This document shows, one piece after another, positions 1-8,483 of a stretch of 64,000 nt of DNA. The stretch covers positions 1 to 64,000 of the forward strand of contig JAWLCV010000005.1 in assembly GCA_041686955.1 (NCBI GenBank). Direction: 5' to 3'. The notes beneath the pieces are model-generated. The model had not been told where the DNA came from and ran no database searches. It saw only the letters and a program-made list of their open reading frames with translations. A program made the position numbers and the translations under genes. Source of the stretch: UBA7803 sp041686955 (GTDB lineage: Bacteria > Pseudomonadota > Gammaproteobacteria > Pseudomonadales > Azotimanducaceae). Position 1 is the first letter of the stretch; each line of letters opens with the position of its first letter.

Positions 1-432
1 ATGAGCAACTGCGACGAGTTCATCTTCTACGACGACCTGGTGCGCAGCAGAAAGCCGGCACGCAAACGCACCCGCAGCAAGGCGAAACCCAAGGCCAAGG
101 CGGAAAAAGCCGAGAAGGTGGACGAGAAAGCCGCCAAGGCAGTGGAGGCCAGCGACGGCGAGGAGGCCAGGGATCTTTCCCAGGAAGGCATCGACCTGGT
201 GCTGGAGACCGCGGAGGCGCTGTACGAGGAGCGTGGCGAGCGGGGCAAACTCTGGGGCTCCATGGTCAAGCAGACCTTGAAGCGCCGCCGTCCCGGCTTC
301 AACGAGTCGTTCTACGGCTTCAGCTCGTTCAGCGACCTGCTGGAGGAAGCCCAGGCACGCGGCGAGCTGGAGCTTGAGCTGGACGAGAAGTCCGGCGGCT
401 ACATCATCCGCTCCCTCACCGGCAGCCCCTGA
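1..432 (+). CDS. NYN-domain protein with C-terminal OST-HTH/LOTUS domain, 5' truncated
   Basis: This is probably the C-terminal part of a LabA/NYN (PIN-like nuclease) protein. The first residues (SNCDEFIFYDDLVR) read like the last strand and helix of a NYN domain, so the ATG at base 1 is likely internal and the gene begins upstream of the window. A Lys/Ala-rich linker (about residues 17-48) follows, then a winged-helix OST-HTH/LOTUS domain (about 62-138, with a central GFSSFSDLL motif). In this family the NYN domain is a putative RNase and LOTUS domains bind RNA or RNA-protein targets. The family reading is good; the exact substrate is unknown. Stop TGA precedes the next ATG by 5 bases, so the two genes may be co-transcribed. 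Confidence 0.75.
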   Translation: MSNCDEFIFYDDLVRSRKPARKRTRSKAKPKAKAEKAEKVDEKAAKAVEASDGEEARDLSQEGIDLVLETAEALYEERGERGKLWGSMVKQTLKRRRPGFNESFYGFSSFSDLLEEAQARGELELELDEKSGGYIIRSLTGSP

Positions 433-437
433 TCCTC

Positions 438-1133
438 ATGCCCACGCCTCACCCGGAACGGCACCATGTGCATCGATCCGGCTGGCTGCGGGCCGCCGTC
501 ATGGGCGCCAACGACGGCATCGTCTCCACCGCCAGTCTGCTCGTCGGGGTGGCCTCCGCCAACGCCAGCCACGACACCGTGATGCTCGCGGGCATCGCGG
601 GCCTGGTGGCCGGCGCCATGTCCATGGCCGCCGGCGAATACGTGTCGGTGAGTTCCCAGGCGGACATCGAACGGGCGGATCTGGCCCGGGAGGCCAGGGA
701 ACAGCACGAGAATCCGGATTACGAGCATCGGGAGCTGGCGGGCCTGTACCAGCAGCGGGGCCTGGAGCCGGAGCTTGCCTCCCAGGTGGCCCGGGCGCTC
801 ATGGACCACGATGCCCTGGACGCCCACGCCCGGGACGAGCTCGGCATCCACCGCGCGCGGCGCGCTCGCCCGCTGCTCGCCGCGGGTGCCTCTGGAGCGA
901 CCTTCTCCGTCGGCGCCGGCCTGCCGCTGCTCATGGCCTCCGCATTGCCCGTGGGCGCCATACCGGTGACGGTCTCCGCCGCATCCCTGGTGTTCCTCGC
1001 CGGCCTGGGCGCCCTCGCCGCGTACACGGGCGGCGCCCGGCTCGGCATCGGCGCGCTGCGGGTGACGTTCTGGGGTGCCCTGGCCATGGCGCTGACCGCC
1101 GGCGTCGGCTCGCTGATGGGGTCGCCCATCTGA
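438..1133 (+). CDS. VIT1/CCC1-family Fe2+/Mn2+ transporter
   Basis: 231-residue membrane protein of the VIT1/CCC1 family, which moves ferrous iron or manganese out of the cytoplasm. Family hallmarks are visible: GANDGIVST in the first transmembrane helix (about residues 23-31), an AGEYVSVSSQ motif closing the second, a charged cytoplasmic segment (about 75-150) rich in Glu/Asp/His that in the family forms the metal-binding region, and three hydrophobic helices near the C-terminus (about 155-230). It starts 5 bases after the preceding stop and ends 5 bases before the aminotransferase ATG, which suggests one transcript. The metal preference cannot be read from sequence. Confidence 0.85.
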   Translation: MPTPHPERHHVHRSGWLRAAVMGANDGIVSTASLLVGVASANASHDTVMLAGIAGLVAGAMSMAAGEYVSVSSQADIERADLAREAREQHENPDYEHRELAGLYQQRGLEPELASQVARALMDHDALDAHARDELGIHRARRARPLLAAGASGATFSVGAGLPLLMASALPVGAIPVTVSAASLVFLAGLGALAAYTGGARLGIGALRVTFWGALAMALTAGVGSLMGSPI

Positions 1134-1138
1134 CCGCC

Positions 1139-2422
1139 ATGTCCATCCCCCCGCTGTTGAACCGCAACGTGCGCGGGCTCGAGCCCTCCGCCACCATCGC
1201 CATCAACGAGCATTCGCAGGCTCTGCAGGCGGCGGGCCAGCAGGTGACGCGGCTGGGCCTGGGGCAGTCGCCGTTTCCGGTGCCGGAGGTGGTGGTAGAG
1301 GCGCTGCGTGCCCACGCCCACGAGAAAGACTACCTCCCCGCCCGGGGACTGCCGACACTGCGCCGGGCGGTGGCCGGCTACCTGGCCCGTACCCAGGGCC
1401 TGGAGTACGCGCAGGATCACGTGCTCATCGGCCCCGGCTCCAAAGAGCTGCTGTTTCTGGTGCAGCTCGTCTACGACGGCGAGCTGATCATCCCGGCGCC
1501 GAGCTGGGTCTCCTATGCGCCCCAAGCCCGCATCGTGGGCCGCTCCCTCACCTGGCTGGAGACGGACGCCCGCTCCGGGCTCGGCGTGACGCCGGAACGG
1601 CTGGAAGCCGCCTGCCGGCAGGACCCGGAACGGCCGCGCCTGCTGGTGCTCAACTACCCCGGCAACCCCACGGGGACCACCTACCGCGAGCCGCAGCTCC
1701 GGGAGATCGCGGAGGTGGCGCGGCGCAACCGCATCCTGGTCATCGCCGACGAGATCTACGGCGAGCTGGACTTCAGCGGCGAGCACCGCTCCATTGCCCG
1801 CTACTATCCCGAGGGCACGGTAGTGAGCGGCGGCCTGTCGAAATGGTGCGGCGCAGGCGGCTGGCGGCTGGGGGCGTTCGCGTTCCCGGCGGAGCTCGGC
1901 TGGCTGGCGGACGCCATGACGGCGGTGGCCAGCGAAACCTTCACGGCGGTGAGCGCTCCCATCCAGCACGCCGCGGTGCGTGCGTTCCAGGGCGGTGCGG
2001 AGATCGACGATTACCTGGCCCGCTCCCGGGCGCTGCTGCGCGCGCTGCTCGAGCACGGCTGGCGCGCGCTCCGGGCCGCCGGCGCCGAGGTGTGCGAGCC
2101 CCGCGGCGGCTTCTATCTCTTTCCCGACTTCGAAGCTCACCGGGCCGCGCTGGCGCGTCGCGGCGTTCACGACGGCGCGGCGCTCTGCCGGCGGCTGCTG
2201 GAAGACACGGGGGTGGCGTCACTGCCGGGGGCGGCGTTCGGGCGGCCGGACGGCGAGCTCACCCTGCGCCTGGCCCTGGTGGATTTCGACGGCGCGGCGG
2301 CGCTGGCCCATTTGCCCCGAGCGGAAGGCGGCTACGCGGCCGACGACGATTACCTCGCGCGTTACTGCCAGCCCACGGTGAGCGGAATCCGAGCGCTCTC
2401 CCAATGGTTCGAAGGGCTGTAG
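1139..2422 (+). CDS. Class I/II PLP-dependent aminotransferase
   Basis: 427-residue fold-type I aminotransferase. Visible hallmarks: NYPGNPTG (Asn172-Gly179), the cofactor-binding Asp204 and Tyr207 in ADEIY, the Schiff-base Lys235 in GGLSKW, and Arg243 in GWRLG. The enzyme transfers an amino group between an amino acid and a 2-oxo acid; the substrate is not evident. I start at ATG 1139 because the family N-terminus (about 25 residues before the GLGQSPFPVP segment) begins there; the open frame extends much further upstream only because the DNA is GC-rich. The ribosome-binding site is weak, which fits coupling to the transporter gene 5 bases upstream. Confidence 0.85.
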   Translation: MSIPPLLNRNVRGLEPSATIAINEHSQALQAAGQQVTRLGLGQSPFPVPEVVVEALRAHAHEKDYLPARGLPTLRRAVAGYLARTQGLEYAQDHVLIGPGSKELLFLVQLVYDGELIIPAPSWVSYAPQARIVGRSLTWLETDARSGLGVTPERLEAACRQDPERPRLLVLNYPGNPTGTTYREPQLREIAEVARRNRILVIADEIYGELDFSGEHRSIARYYPEGTVVSGGLSKWCGAGGWRLGAFAFPAELGWLADAMTAVASETFTAVSAPIQHAAVRAFQGGAEIDDYLARSRALLRALLEHGWRALRAAGAEVCEPRGGFYLFPDFEAHRAALARRGVHDGAALCRRLLEDTGVASLPGAAFGRPDGELTLRLALVDFDGAAALAHLPRAEGGYAADDDYLARYCQPTVSGIRALSQWFEGL

Positions 2423-2429
2423 CGGCCGG

Positions 2430-2450
2430 TGCTCGAGCGCTACTCGAGCA
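2430..2450. terminator. Hairpin between convergent genes
   Basis: A perfect 8-bp inverted repeat (TGCTCGAG, 5-base loop, CTCGAGCA) lies exactly between the converging aminotransferase and GlxA-type regulator genes and contains the regulator's stop codon. There is no T-tract, so it is a candidate bidirectional terminator or 3'-end stabilising hairpin rather than a canonical intrinsic terminator. Confidence 0.4.
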
Positions 2451-3453
2451 GCGCCGCCACGTTGGCCGGTGTGCGAAAGCTTCTGCGGTACTCCGCCGGG
2501 GTCATGCCGGTGGTGCGCTTGAACAGACGCCGGAAGTACGGCGCGTCCTCATAGCCGGTCTGCGCGGCGATGCTCTCTACCGGGTCGTCGCTCTCCTCGA
2601 GCAGGGTCTTGGCCCGATCGATTCGGAGCTGCTGAACGTAGCGCAGCGGGGTGTGCCCGGTGACCTGGCGGAAGCGCCTGAGGAAGCTGCGGGGCGGCAG
2701 GCCGCTTCGGGCCACCACGGCCTCCACCGGGCTCGCGTGCGGCACGTTGGCGGCAAGCCACTGCTGCGCGCCGAGGATCACCTCGTCGCCGTGCTGCAGC
2801 GGGGTTCGAAAGCAGGCGTACGCGCTCTGATCCAGGTCGTGCCAGTCGAGCAGGAACACTTTGGCCACCTTACGGGCCGCGGCGGCCCCGGCGAACCGGT
2901 GAATCAGGAAGAGCATCAGGTCGTGCCACGAGGCATGGGCTCCGGCGGTAACCAGCCGCTGCTCCTCCCCGCCCACCACCAGGGTGCGCTGAGGCTGCAG
3001 CTCGACTCGGGGGTAACAGCGCCGGAACAGCTCGCTGTAGGCCCAGTGGGTGGTGGCGGGCTCGCCGTCCAGAATTCCGCTCGCCCCCATGAGCAGGGTG
3101 CCGGTGCAGGCGGCGCAGATGAGGGCTCCCGAGCCGTGCTCACGGCGCAGCCACTCCAGAACCTCCGGATGGAACGCGGGAGTCTGATCCGGCGGCAGGG
3201 CCAGGGGCGGAACGTAGATCACGTCCGCGCCCTCGGCGTCGGCGAGCAGCCGGTCCACGGACACGGCGCGGCCGAATGGCGCGGGCACCGTCGGCTCCTG
3301 CCCGACCAGCTCGATGTGGAAGCGCTGATGGGAGCGCTGCGGCTCGCCGGTGATCCGATCGAGAAAATTGTCGTCGGTGGCCAGCAGGTCCGCGGGGCCG
3401 AGCACCCCTGAGGCGAAGGACTCCGGCAACGTGAGCAGAAAGATGCGCGTCAT
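2440..3453 (-). CDS. GlxA-family transcriptional regulator (DJ-1/PfpI + AraC HTH)
   Basis: 337 residues in two parts: an N-terminal DJ-1/PfpI (GATase1-like) domain (about 1-180, with the elbow ICAACTGTLLMG) and a C-terminal AraC-type double helix-turn-helix (about 225-330, containing RRFRQVTG, ...AAQTGYED and FKRTTGMTPAEYR). Members sense small metabolites through the DJ-1 domain and usually activate catabolic or transport genes. Its target is not apparent; it is convergent with the aminotransferase and divergent from mddA, so the 112-bp upstream interval is a possible control region. Confidence 0.88.
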   Translation of the reverse strand: MTRIFLLTLPESFASGVLGPADLLATDDNFLDRITGEPQRSHQRFHIELVGQEPTVPAPFGRAVSVDRLLADAEGADVIYVPPLALPPDQTPAFHPEVLEWLRREHGSGALICAACTGTLLMGASGILDGEPATTHWAYSELFRRCYPRVELQPQRTLVVGGEEQRLVTAGAHASWHDLMLFLIHRFAGAAAARKVAKVFLLDWHDLDQSAYACFRTPLQHGDEVILGAQQWLAANVPHASPVEAVVARSGLPPRSFLRRFRQVTGHTPLRYVQQLRIDRAKTLLEESDDPVESIAAQTGYEDAPYFRRLFKRTTGMTPAEYRRSFRTPANVAALLE

Positions 3454-3565
3454 GGTGGCGGCTTCGTTGGCGGAAATGTCCCCGGTATCCGCATTCTAGC
3501 CCCTTACCCGGGGCAGCCCCAGTCCTCACACTGCGCCCCCACATTCGAACGAGAGGTTGCACCTC

Positions 3566-4351
3566 ATGACACGGGAACGCTCTTCCGCCCACCCTGCCGG
3601 CCGTTGGCTGATCGTCGGCTACGCCGCGGTCGCCTACGTCGCCTTCCTCGCCGTCTTCGGCTACTTCGTGCTGTTCGCCGTGCCGGCCCTGGTGCCTCAC
3701 CACGTGGATCGCGCCGTGCTGGGCCTCGACGCCCCCCTGGGCTGGCTCGGCGCCCTGCTGGTGAATCTCGGTCTCATGGCACTGTTCGGCGTGCAGCACT
3801 CGGTCATGGCGCGCCAGGGCTTCAAAGCCTGGCTCACCCGGCGCCTGCCGGCGGCCGCCGAGCGGGCCACCTACGTGCTCGCCAGCAGCCTGGTGCTGGG
3901 AATTCTGGTGGCGGCGTGGCAGCCCCTGCCTCAGGTGCTGTGGTCGGTGACGGGCGCCGCTGCGGTGCCCATCTACCTCCTCAACGCCCTGGCCTGGACG
4001 CTGGCGGTGGCGGCCACCTTCATGATCAACCACTTCGACCTGCTGGGTCTGGAGCAGGCCTGGCGGAACCTGACGGGGCGCATGGCGCCGCCGAGCCACT
4101 TCACCACCCGATTCGCCTACCGGTTCGTCCGGCACCCTCTGCAGGCGGGCATCTTCTTCGGCCTGTGGATCGTGCCGGAGATGTCCCTGGGACACCTGCT
4201 GCTCTCGCTCGGGCTCTCCACGTACATCGTCATCGGCACCCGAATGGAGGAGACGGACCTGGAACGGGAGTTCGGCGAGCAGTACCGGGCCTATCGCCGG
4301 GCCGTGCCCATGCTGGTGCCGCTCAGACGGGGACCTCCGTCGTGTACTTGA
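3566..4351 (+). CDS. mddA: Methanethiol S-methyltransferase (MddA)
   Basis: 261-residue integral membrane methyltransferase of the NnrU/isoprenylcysteine-methyltransferase-like superfamily. The order of conserved segments matches MddA: FGVQHSVMAR in the second hydrophobic region, FMINHFDLLGL, a C-terminal FVRHPLQAG motif, and the acidic MEETDLEREFGEQYRAYR tail. MddA methylates methanethiol with S-adenosylmethionine to give dimethylsulfide. ATG 3566 is preferred over an upstream TTG because GAGAGG (3551-3556) lies 9 bases before it. The last 29 bases overlap the 3' end of the opposing Lrp-type gene. Other NnrU-like methyltransferases remain possible, but the overall pattern favours MddA. Confidence 0.78.
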   Translation: MTRERSSAHPAGRWLIVGYAAVAYVAFLAVFGYFVLFAVPALVPHHVDRAVLGLDAPLGWLGALLVNLGLMALFGVQHSVMARQGFKAWLTRRLPAAAERATYVLASSLVLGILVAAWQPLPQVLWSVTGAAAVPIYLLNALAWTLAVAATFMINHFDLLGLEQAWRNLTGRMAPPSHFTTRFAYRFVRHPLQAGIFFGLWIVPEMSLGHLLLSLGLSTYIVIGTRMEETDLEREFGEQYRAYRRAVPMLVPLRRGPPSCT

Positions 4352-4778
4352 CCTGCTCCATGGCGAAGTTGGAGGAGACGTCGTAGAGGGGGGCGATGCG
4401 GATCAGCTTCTTGTAGAAGCGGTCGTACTCGGCGATGTCGGCCACCAGCACCTTCAGCAGGTAATCCACGTCGCCGCTGATCCGGTAGAACTCCATCACC
4501 TCGGGCAGCGCGGCCACCCCCCGGGCGAACCGCTCCAGCCACTCCTCGGTGTGGTGGCTGGTGCGCACGGTGACGAACACCGTGACGCCGTAGCCCACCT
4601 GTTTGGGATCCACCAGCGCCACCCGCTTGCGGATGACGCCGGATTCCTCCAGGCGCTTGATGCGGCGCCAGCAGGCGTTGTGGCTCAGCCCCACCCGGTC
4701 GCCCACCTCCTGGATGGAAACGGTGGCGTCGGCCTGGAGCACCTGGAGAATCTGGCGATCGATGCGGTCCATGCTCAT
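4323..4778 (-). CDS. Lrp/AsnC-family transcriptional regulator
   Basis: 151 residues: N-terminal winged HTH (about 3-60, with SIQEVGDRVGLSHNACWRRI as recognition region) and a C-terminal RAM/ligand domain (about 67-145, with the MEFYRISGDVDYLLKV strand). The length is typical of Lrp/AsnC, which form octamers and respond to amino acids. It is convergent with and overlaps mddA, and divergent from the DUF6356 gene across 83 bp of relatively AT-rich DNA that is a likely autoregulated promoter. Because mddA uses a methionine-derived sulfur compound, amino-acid sensing would fit, but that link is only positional. Confidence 0.88.
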   Translation of the reverse strand: MSMDRIDRQILQVLQADATVSIQEVGDRVGLSHNACWRRIKRLEESGVIRKRVALVDPKQVGYGVTVFVTVRTSHHTEEWLERFARGVAALPEVMEFYRISGDVDYLLKVLVADIAEYDRFYKKLIRIAPLYDVSSNFAMEQVKYTTEVPV

Positions 4779-4861
4779 GCGGTCAATTTATCCCGCATTT
4801 GTGCTCGATTAAAGAACAATTTGGGATGATTTCCCGGTCGACTCGCTTATTCTCATTGTAG

Positions 4862-5146
4862 ATGCCGCAATCGCAATCAATTCGTGCCATGCCGCAGATC
4901 CTCAGGGACTTCCACGAACATCCGAGCTCCGTGGGCGAAAGCTACGCCCAGCACTGGTGCTCGGCCATGAGCTTCACGGTCGCGCTGCTCACGGCCGCGC
5001 TGGCCTGCGCGCTGCACGCCTTCGTTCCGGGATTGTGCAAGACCACCGCGAGCCGGCGGGTCAGCGAGCTCTACCGCCGGATGGTGACCCACCGAAGCAG
5101 GCTGCCCGCCGTCATGCCTCGATCCGCTTCAGGATCACCCCCATGA
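4862..5146 (+). CDS. DUF6356-type small protein
   Basis: 94 residues. The core FHEHPSSVGESYAQH, a hydrophobic helix (about residues 35-55), then TTASRRVSELYRRM matches the small DUF6356 family of unknown function as I remember it. No good ribosome-binding site is visible before ATG 4862 or the alternative ATG 4889; the latter would place the conserved FHEHP nearer the N-terminus as in relatives. The 3' end runs 35 bases into the 3' end of the opposing RimK-like gene, and the last about 20 residues look unconserved, as if the frame had read through. No function is proposed. Confidence 0.6.
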   Translation: MPQSQSIRAMPQILRDFHEHPSSVGESYAQHWCSAMSFTVALLTAALACALHAFVPGLCKTTASRRVSELYRRMVTHRSRLPAVMPRSASGSPP

Positions 5147-6560
5147 TGTCGCGGTAGAGGTCGCCCTTGCGCACCGCGTCCTCGTAACCGGCGTCGATGC
5201 TCGGGTTGTCGTTGATCTCGATGACGTAGATCTTGCCGTCCACCTGCTTGAGGTCGACCCCGTACAGGCCGTCGCCGATGAGGTTCGCAGCCTTCAGCGC
5301 GATCTGCACCACGTCCTCGGGCGCGTCCTCCAGCGCCAGGGTGTCCGCCGTGCCTTCCACCGTGGCCCCATTGGCATCCCGCCGCACGATCTGCCAGTGG
5401 CGGCGCGCCATGTAGTACTTGCTGACGTAGATGGGGCGGCGGTCGATGATGCCGACCCGCCAGTCGTAATCCGTGGGCACGAACTCCTGGGCGACGATGA
5501 GCTCCGACTGAGCCAGCATGGCCCGGGCCCGGGACGGCACGTCCTCTTCCCGGTCCACCTTGGTCACCCCTCGGGAGAAGCTCGAGTCCGGCAGCTTCAG
5601 CACCACGGGAATGCCCAGGGTCGGCACGATGTCACCCACGTTGCCGGAGTGCACGATCAGCGTTCTCGGGCTCGGAATCCGGTGACGGGCCAAGAGCTCC
5701 GCCAGATAGACCTTGTTGGTGCATTTGAGAATGGAATCCGGATCGTCGACGACCACCAGCCCTTCCGCCTGGGCCCGCCGCGCCATGCGGTAGGTGTGAT
5801 GATTCACCGCCGTGGTCTCTCGGATGAACAGGGCGTCGAACTCGGCGAGCCGCCCGGCGTCTTCCCGGGTGATGCGTTCCACGCCCATGTCCAGCGCTTC
5901 CGCCGCCGCTTCGAAGCGCGCCAGCGCCCGCTTGTTGGAGGGCGGCATGGCTTCCTTGGGGTCGGTGAGGATGGCCAGGTCGTAGCGCGACTGAGGCTTC
6001 TTGCGCGCGCGGCGGCGTTTCACCGAGAAGTACTCCGACGCCGCCTGCAGCACGAAGTCGTGCTGGCTGGGCGCCAGGTCGCTGGCTCCCAGCGCGCGGA
6101 TGTGGCGTAGCTGCCACTCGCCGCCCTTGTAGGCGAACTCCACCCGCAGCAGGGGCGCCTCGAACAGGCTGTAGAGATTCCACGCGAGCTGATCGAATCC
6201 CGGCTCGGGGTGGCGCCCGAACATCACGTCCAGGGAGAACTGGCCGGCTTCCCGGCCTTTGAGCGCCTTCTGGATGCTGCGCTCCAGATCCTCCGAAAGG
6301 AGCCGCGCCACCGCTTTCGAGCGCAGGTCCTGGATGGTGGCGAGGCTGGGTATGGGATGATGCCCCCGCGCCGCCGCCAGCAGCGACACGTAGTAGCCGG
6401 CACTCTGGTATTTGTACGAGCGGCACAGGTTGAAAACCTTGGCCGCCCGTTTGTCGAAATAGCGCTGGTCGGTGAGGTAGGCCCGGGCTGGAACCACCGA
6501 GACGCCGGGGATCTCCAGGGGCCAGTCTTTGAGGTCGTTGACCACCAGCAGGATGTTCAT
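5112..6560 (-). CDS. RimK-like ATP-grasp ligase with N-terminal RLAN domain
   Basis: 482 residues. The N-terminal half (about 1-200, starting MNILLVVNDLKDW) matches the RimK-like ATP-grasp N-terminal (RLAN) region; the C-terminal half (about 205-475) is an ATP-grasp fold with VVLKLPDSSFSRGVTKV as the nucleotide-binding loop and EINDNPSIDAG as the Mg-binding motif. RimK-type enzymes ligate amino acids such as glutamate to a peptide or protein carboxylate. Relatives with this architecture are often paired with a GCS2-type carboxylate-amine ligase; no such partner is adjacent. The acceptor substrate is unknown. Confidence 0.83.
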   Translation of the reverse strand: MNILLVVNDLKDWPLEIPGVSVVPARAYLTDQRYFDKRAAKVFNLCRSYKYQSAGYYVSLLAAARGHHPIPSLATIQDLRSKAVARLLSEDLERSIQKALKGREAGQFSLDVMFGRHPEPGFDQLAWNLYSLFEAPLLRVEFAYKGGEWQLRHIRALGASDLAPSQHDFVLQAASEYFSVKRRRARKKPQSRYDLAILTDPKEAMPPSNKRALARFEAAAEALDMGVERITREDAGRLAEFDALFIRETTAVNHHTYRMARRAQAEGLVVVDDPDSILKCTNKVYLAELLARHRIPSPRTLIVHSGNVGDIVPTLGIPVVLKLPDSSFSRGVTKVDREEDVPSRARAMLAQSELIVAQEFVPTDYDWRVGIIDRRPIYVSKYYMARRHWQIVRRDANGATVEGTADTLALEDAPEDVVQIALKAANLIGDGLYGVDLKQVDGKIYVIEINDNPSIDAGYEDAVRKGDLYRDIMGVILKRIEA

Positions 6561-6647
6561 CGGGGCGCGCGGTTACCTCTTTCGGGTGGGGGCGGCCCGC
6601 GGAGGTGGCGGGCCGATGGCCGCGATGCTAGCAGACTCCCGTTCCGC

Positions 6648-8351
6648 TCAGTAGCCGGCGGCGCCTCCGTCCGGCACCCGCAGATCCACGCCCCCCTCGA
6701 GCACGCCCTCCTCCGGGCTCACCACGATCACCTCGGCGGCCCCCTGGCGGTCGATCTCCTCGATGGTGTGGCCCATGGAACGCAGGCCGTTCAGCGAATC
6801 CTGAGAGAACCCGTGCCGCTCGTAGAAGAGCACGTCGGGCAGCCACTGATGGTGCACCCGCCCGGCATCCACGGCGGCCTGAGCGTTCATGCCGTGATCC
6901 ACCACGTTGAGGATGGTCTGCATCACCGTGTTGATGATGGTGCGCCCACCGGGGGTGCCGGTGACCATGAACAGCTCGCCGTCCCGGGTCAGGATGGTGG
7001 GCGACATGCTGGAGAGGGGCCGCTTACCCACCTCCGCCAGATTCGCCTCGGTGCCGATGAGTCCCTGCTCGTTGGTGAGGCCGGGCGCCGCGTTGAAGTC
7101 GCCCATCTCGTTGTTCAAGAGGAAGCCGGCGCCGGGGACGACGATGCCGGAGCCGTACCCCCATTCCAGGGTATAGGTGAGGGAGACGGCGTTTCGCGCC
7201 TCGTCCACCACCGAGAGGTGGGTGGTCTCCTTGCTCTCCACCGGCCACTCGAACTGATCGGGGGCGGACGCCGAGGCGCGCTCGGTGTCGATTCCCGCCC
7301 GCAGCTCCGCCGCGTATTCCTTGGAGGTCAGGCGCTCCACCGGCAGCTCGCGATTGAAGTCCGGGTCGCCCAGATACTGCGCGCGGTCCGCATAGGCGCG
7401 GCGCATGGCTTCCGCCATCCGGTGCAGAGTGGCCCGGGTGCCGAAGCCGAGGCGCCCCAGGTCGTAGCCTTCCAGGATGTTCAACATCTCCACCATGACG
7501 ATGCCCCCGGAGCTCGGCGGCGGCATGCCGATGAGCTCGAACTCCCGGTAGCGGCCGCGGACGGGCTCGCGGCGCAGCGCTTCGTACCCGGCCAGGTCCT
7601 CAAGGGTGATGAGCCCCCCGCCCCGCTCCATCTCGGCCACCAGCAGCTCCGCCGTGCGGCCCTTGTAGAAACCGTCCGGACCGTGCTCGGCGATGCGCGC
7701 GAGCGTCTCGGCCAGATCCTTCTGCACCAGCACCTCGCCGGGCTGGTACGGCTCGCCGTTTTTGCTGTACTGCGCCACCGAGGCCGGATACTTCTGCATC
7801 CGCGGCAGGGCACGCTGCAGCGAGGCCGCGAGCTGGTGGGTCACCGTGAAGCCCTCGCGCGCCAGCTTCACCGCCGGCTCCACCAGACGCTTCCACGGCA
7901 GCCGGCCCGCGTCCCGCCAGGCCAGGTGCAGCCCGGCCACGGTGCCGGGCACGCCGACGGCGAGATGACTCATGTGGTGGCGCTGAAAGCTGTACTCGCC
8001 GTCTTCCAGCCACATTTCCGGATGGGAGCCCGTGGGCGCCCGCTCGCGGAAGTCGTAGGCCACCGGCTCGCCCTCCGCCGGCCGGTACACCAGGAAACCA
8101 CCGCCGCCGATGTTGCCGGCGGTGGGGTGGGTCACCGCCAGCGCGAACGCCGTGGCCACCGCCGCATCCACCGCGCTGCCGCCCTCCTCCAGCACCTCGG
8201 CGCCGATGCGCGAGGCGATGGCATTCTGTGAAACCACCATGCCGTGGGTGGCGCGAACCGGCGCGTTCGCGGCCACCGCGGCCATGGAGACGAAGGAGAG
8301 GAGCGCCACGCAGAGCGCGCGGCCGAAACATCGGTCGAAGAATGGATTCAC
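6648..8351 (-). CDS. ggt: Gamma-glutamyltransferase precursor
   Basis: 567 residues from GTG 8351. A Sec signal (about 1-27, cleaved near VAANAPVRA) directs it to the periplasm. The autoprocessing site is visible as ETTHLSVVD: Thr376 should become the N-terminal nucleophile of the small subunit, with GAGFLLNNEMGDF and the PLSSMSPT loop downstream, as in bacterial GGT. It hydrolyses or transfers the gamma-glutamyl group of glutathione and related compounds. I prefer GTG 8351, with GAGGT just upstream, over ATG 8390 because the signal peptide then starts directly at the N-terminus. It is divergent from the P1 peptidase gene. Confidence 0.9.
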   Translation of the reverse strand: MNPFFDRCFGRALCVALLSFVSMAAVAANAPVRATHGMVVSQNAIASRIGAEVLEEGGSAVDAAVATAFALAVTHPTAGNIGGGGFLVYRPAEGEPVAYDFRERAPTGSHPEMWLEDGEYSFQRHHMSHLAVGVPGTVAGLHLAWRDAGRLPWKRLVEPAVKLAREGFTVTHQLAASLQRALPRMQKYPASVAQYSKNGEPYQPGEVLVQKDLAETLARIAEHGPDGFYKGRTAELLVAEMERGGGLITLEDLAGYEALRREPVRGRYREFELIGMPPPSSGGIVMVEMLNILEGYDLGRLGFGTRATLHRMAEAMRRAYADRAQYLGDPDFNRELPVERLTSKEYAAELRAGIDTERASASAPDQFEWPVESKETTHLSVVDEARNAVSLTYTLEWGYGSGIVVPGAGFLLNNEMGDFNAAPGLTNEQGLIGTEANLAEVGKRPLSSMSPTILTRDGELFMVTGTPGGRTIINTVMQTILNVVDHGMNAQAAVDAGRVHHQWLPDVLFYERHGFSQDSLNGLRSMGHTIEEIDRQGAAEVIVVSPEEGVLEGGVDLRVPDGGAAGY

Positions 8352-8483
8352 GGTGACCTCGGTTGTCGGAAGACGGAACGGACGGCCCATAGTCGACAAG
8401 CCTCTGGCGGTTTGCAAGCTCGGGGGACATCCACCCGGCGCTTGTGCCATCCTTGGGATTCGGCTTTACGAAGGTTGCTTTGC

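Noticed and set aside
374..1138. N-terminal extension of the aminotransferase frame
   Set aside because: Out of frame with the VIT-type transporter gene that clearly occupies this stretch; the extension is Arg/Pro/Gly nonsense.
4838..4860. Fur-box-like sequence upstream of the DUF6356 gene
   Set aside because: Only a partial match to the GATAAT hexamers, no iron gene nearby, and the region is simply AT-richer than average.
6210..8231. 673-residue frame antisense to ggt
   Set aside because: Overlaps the complete gamma-glutamyltransferase gene and has the Arg/His/Gly-rich composition typical of antisense frames.
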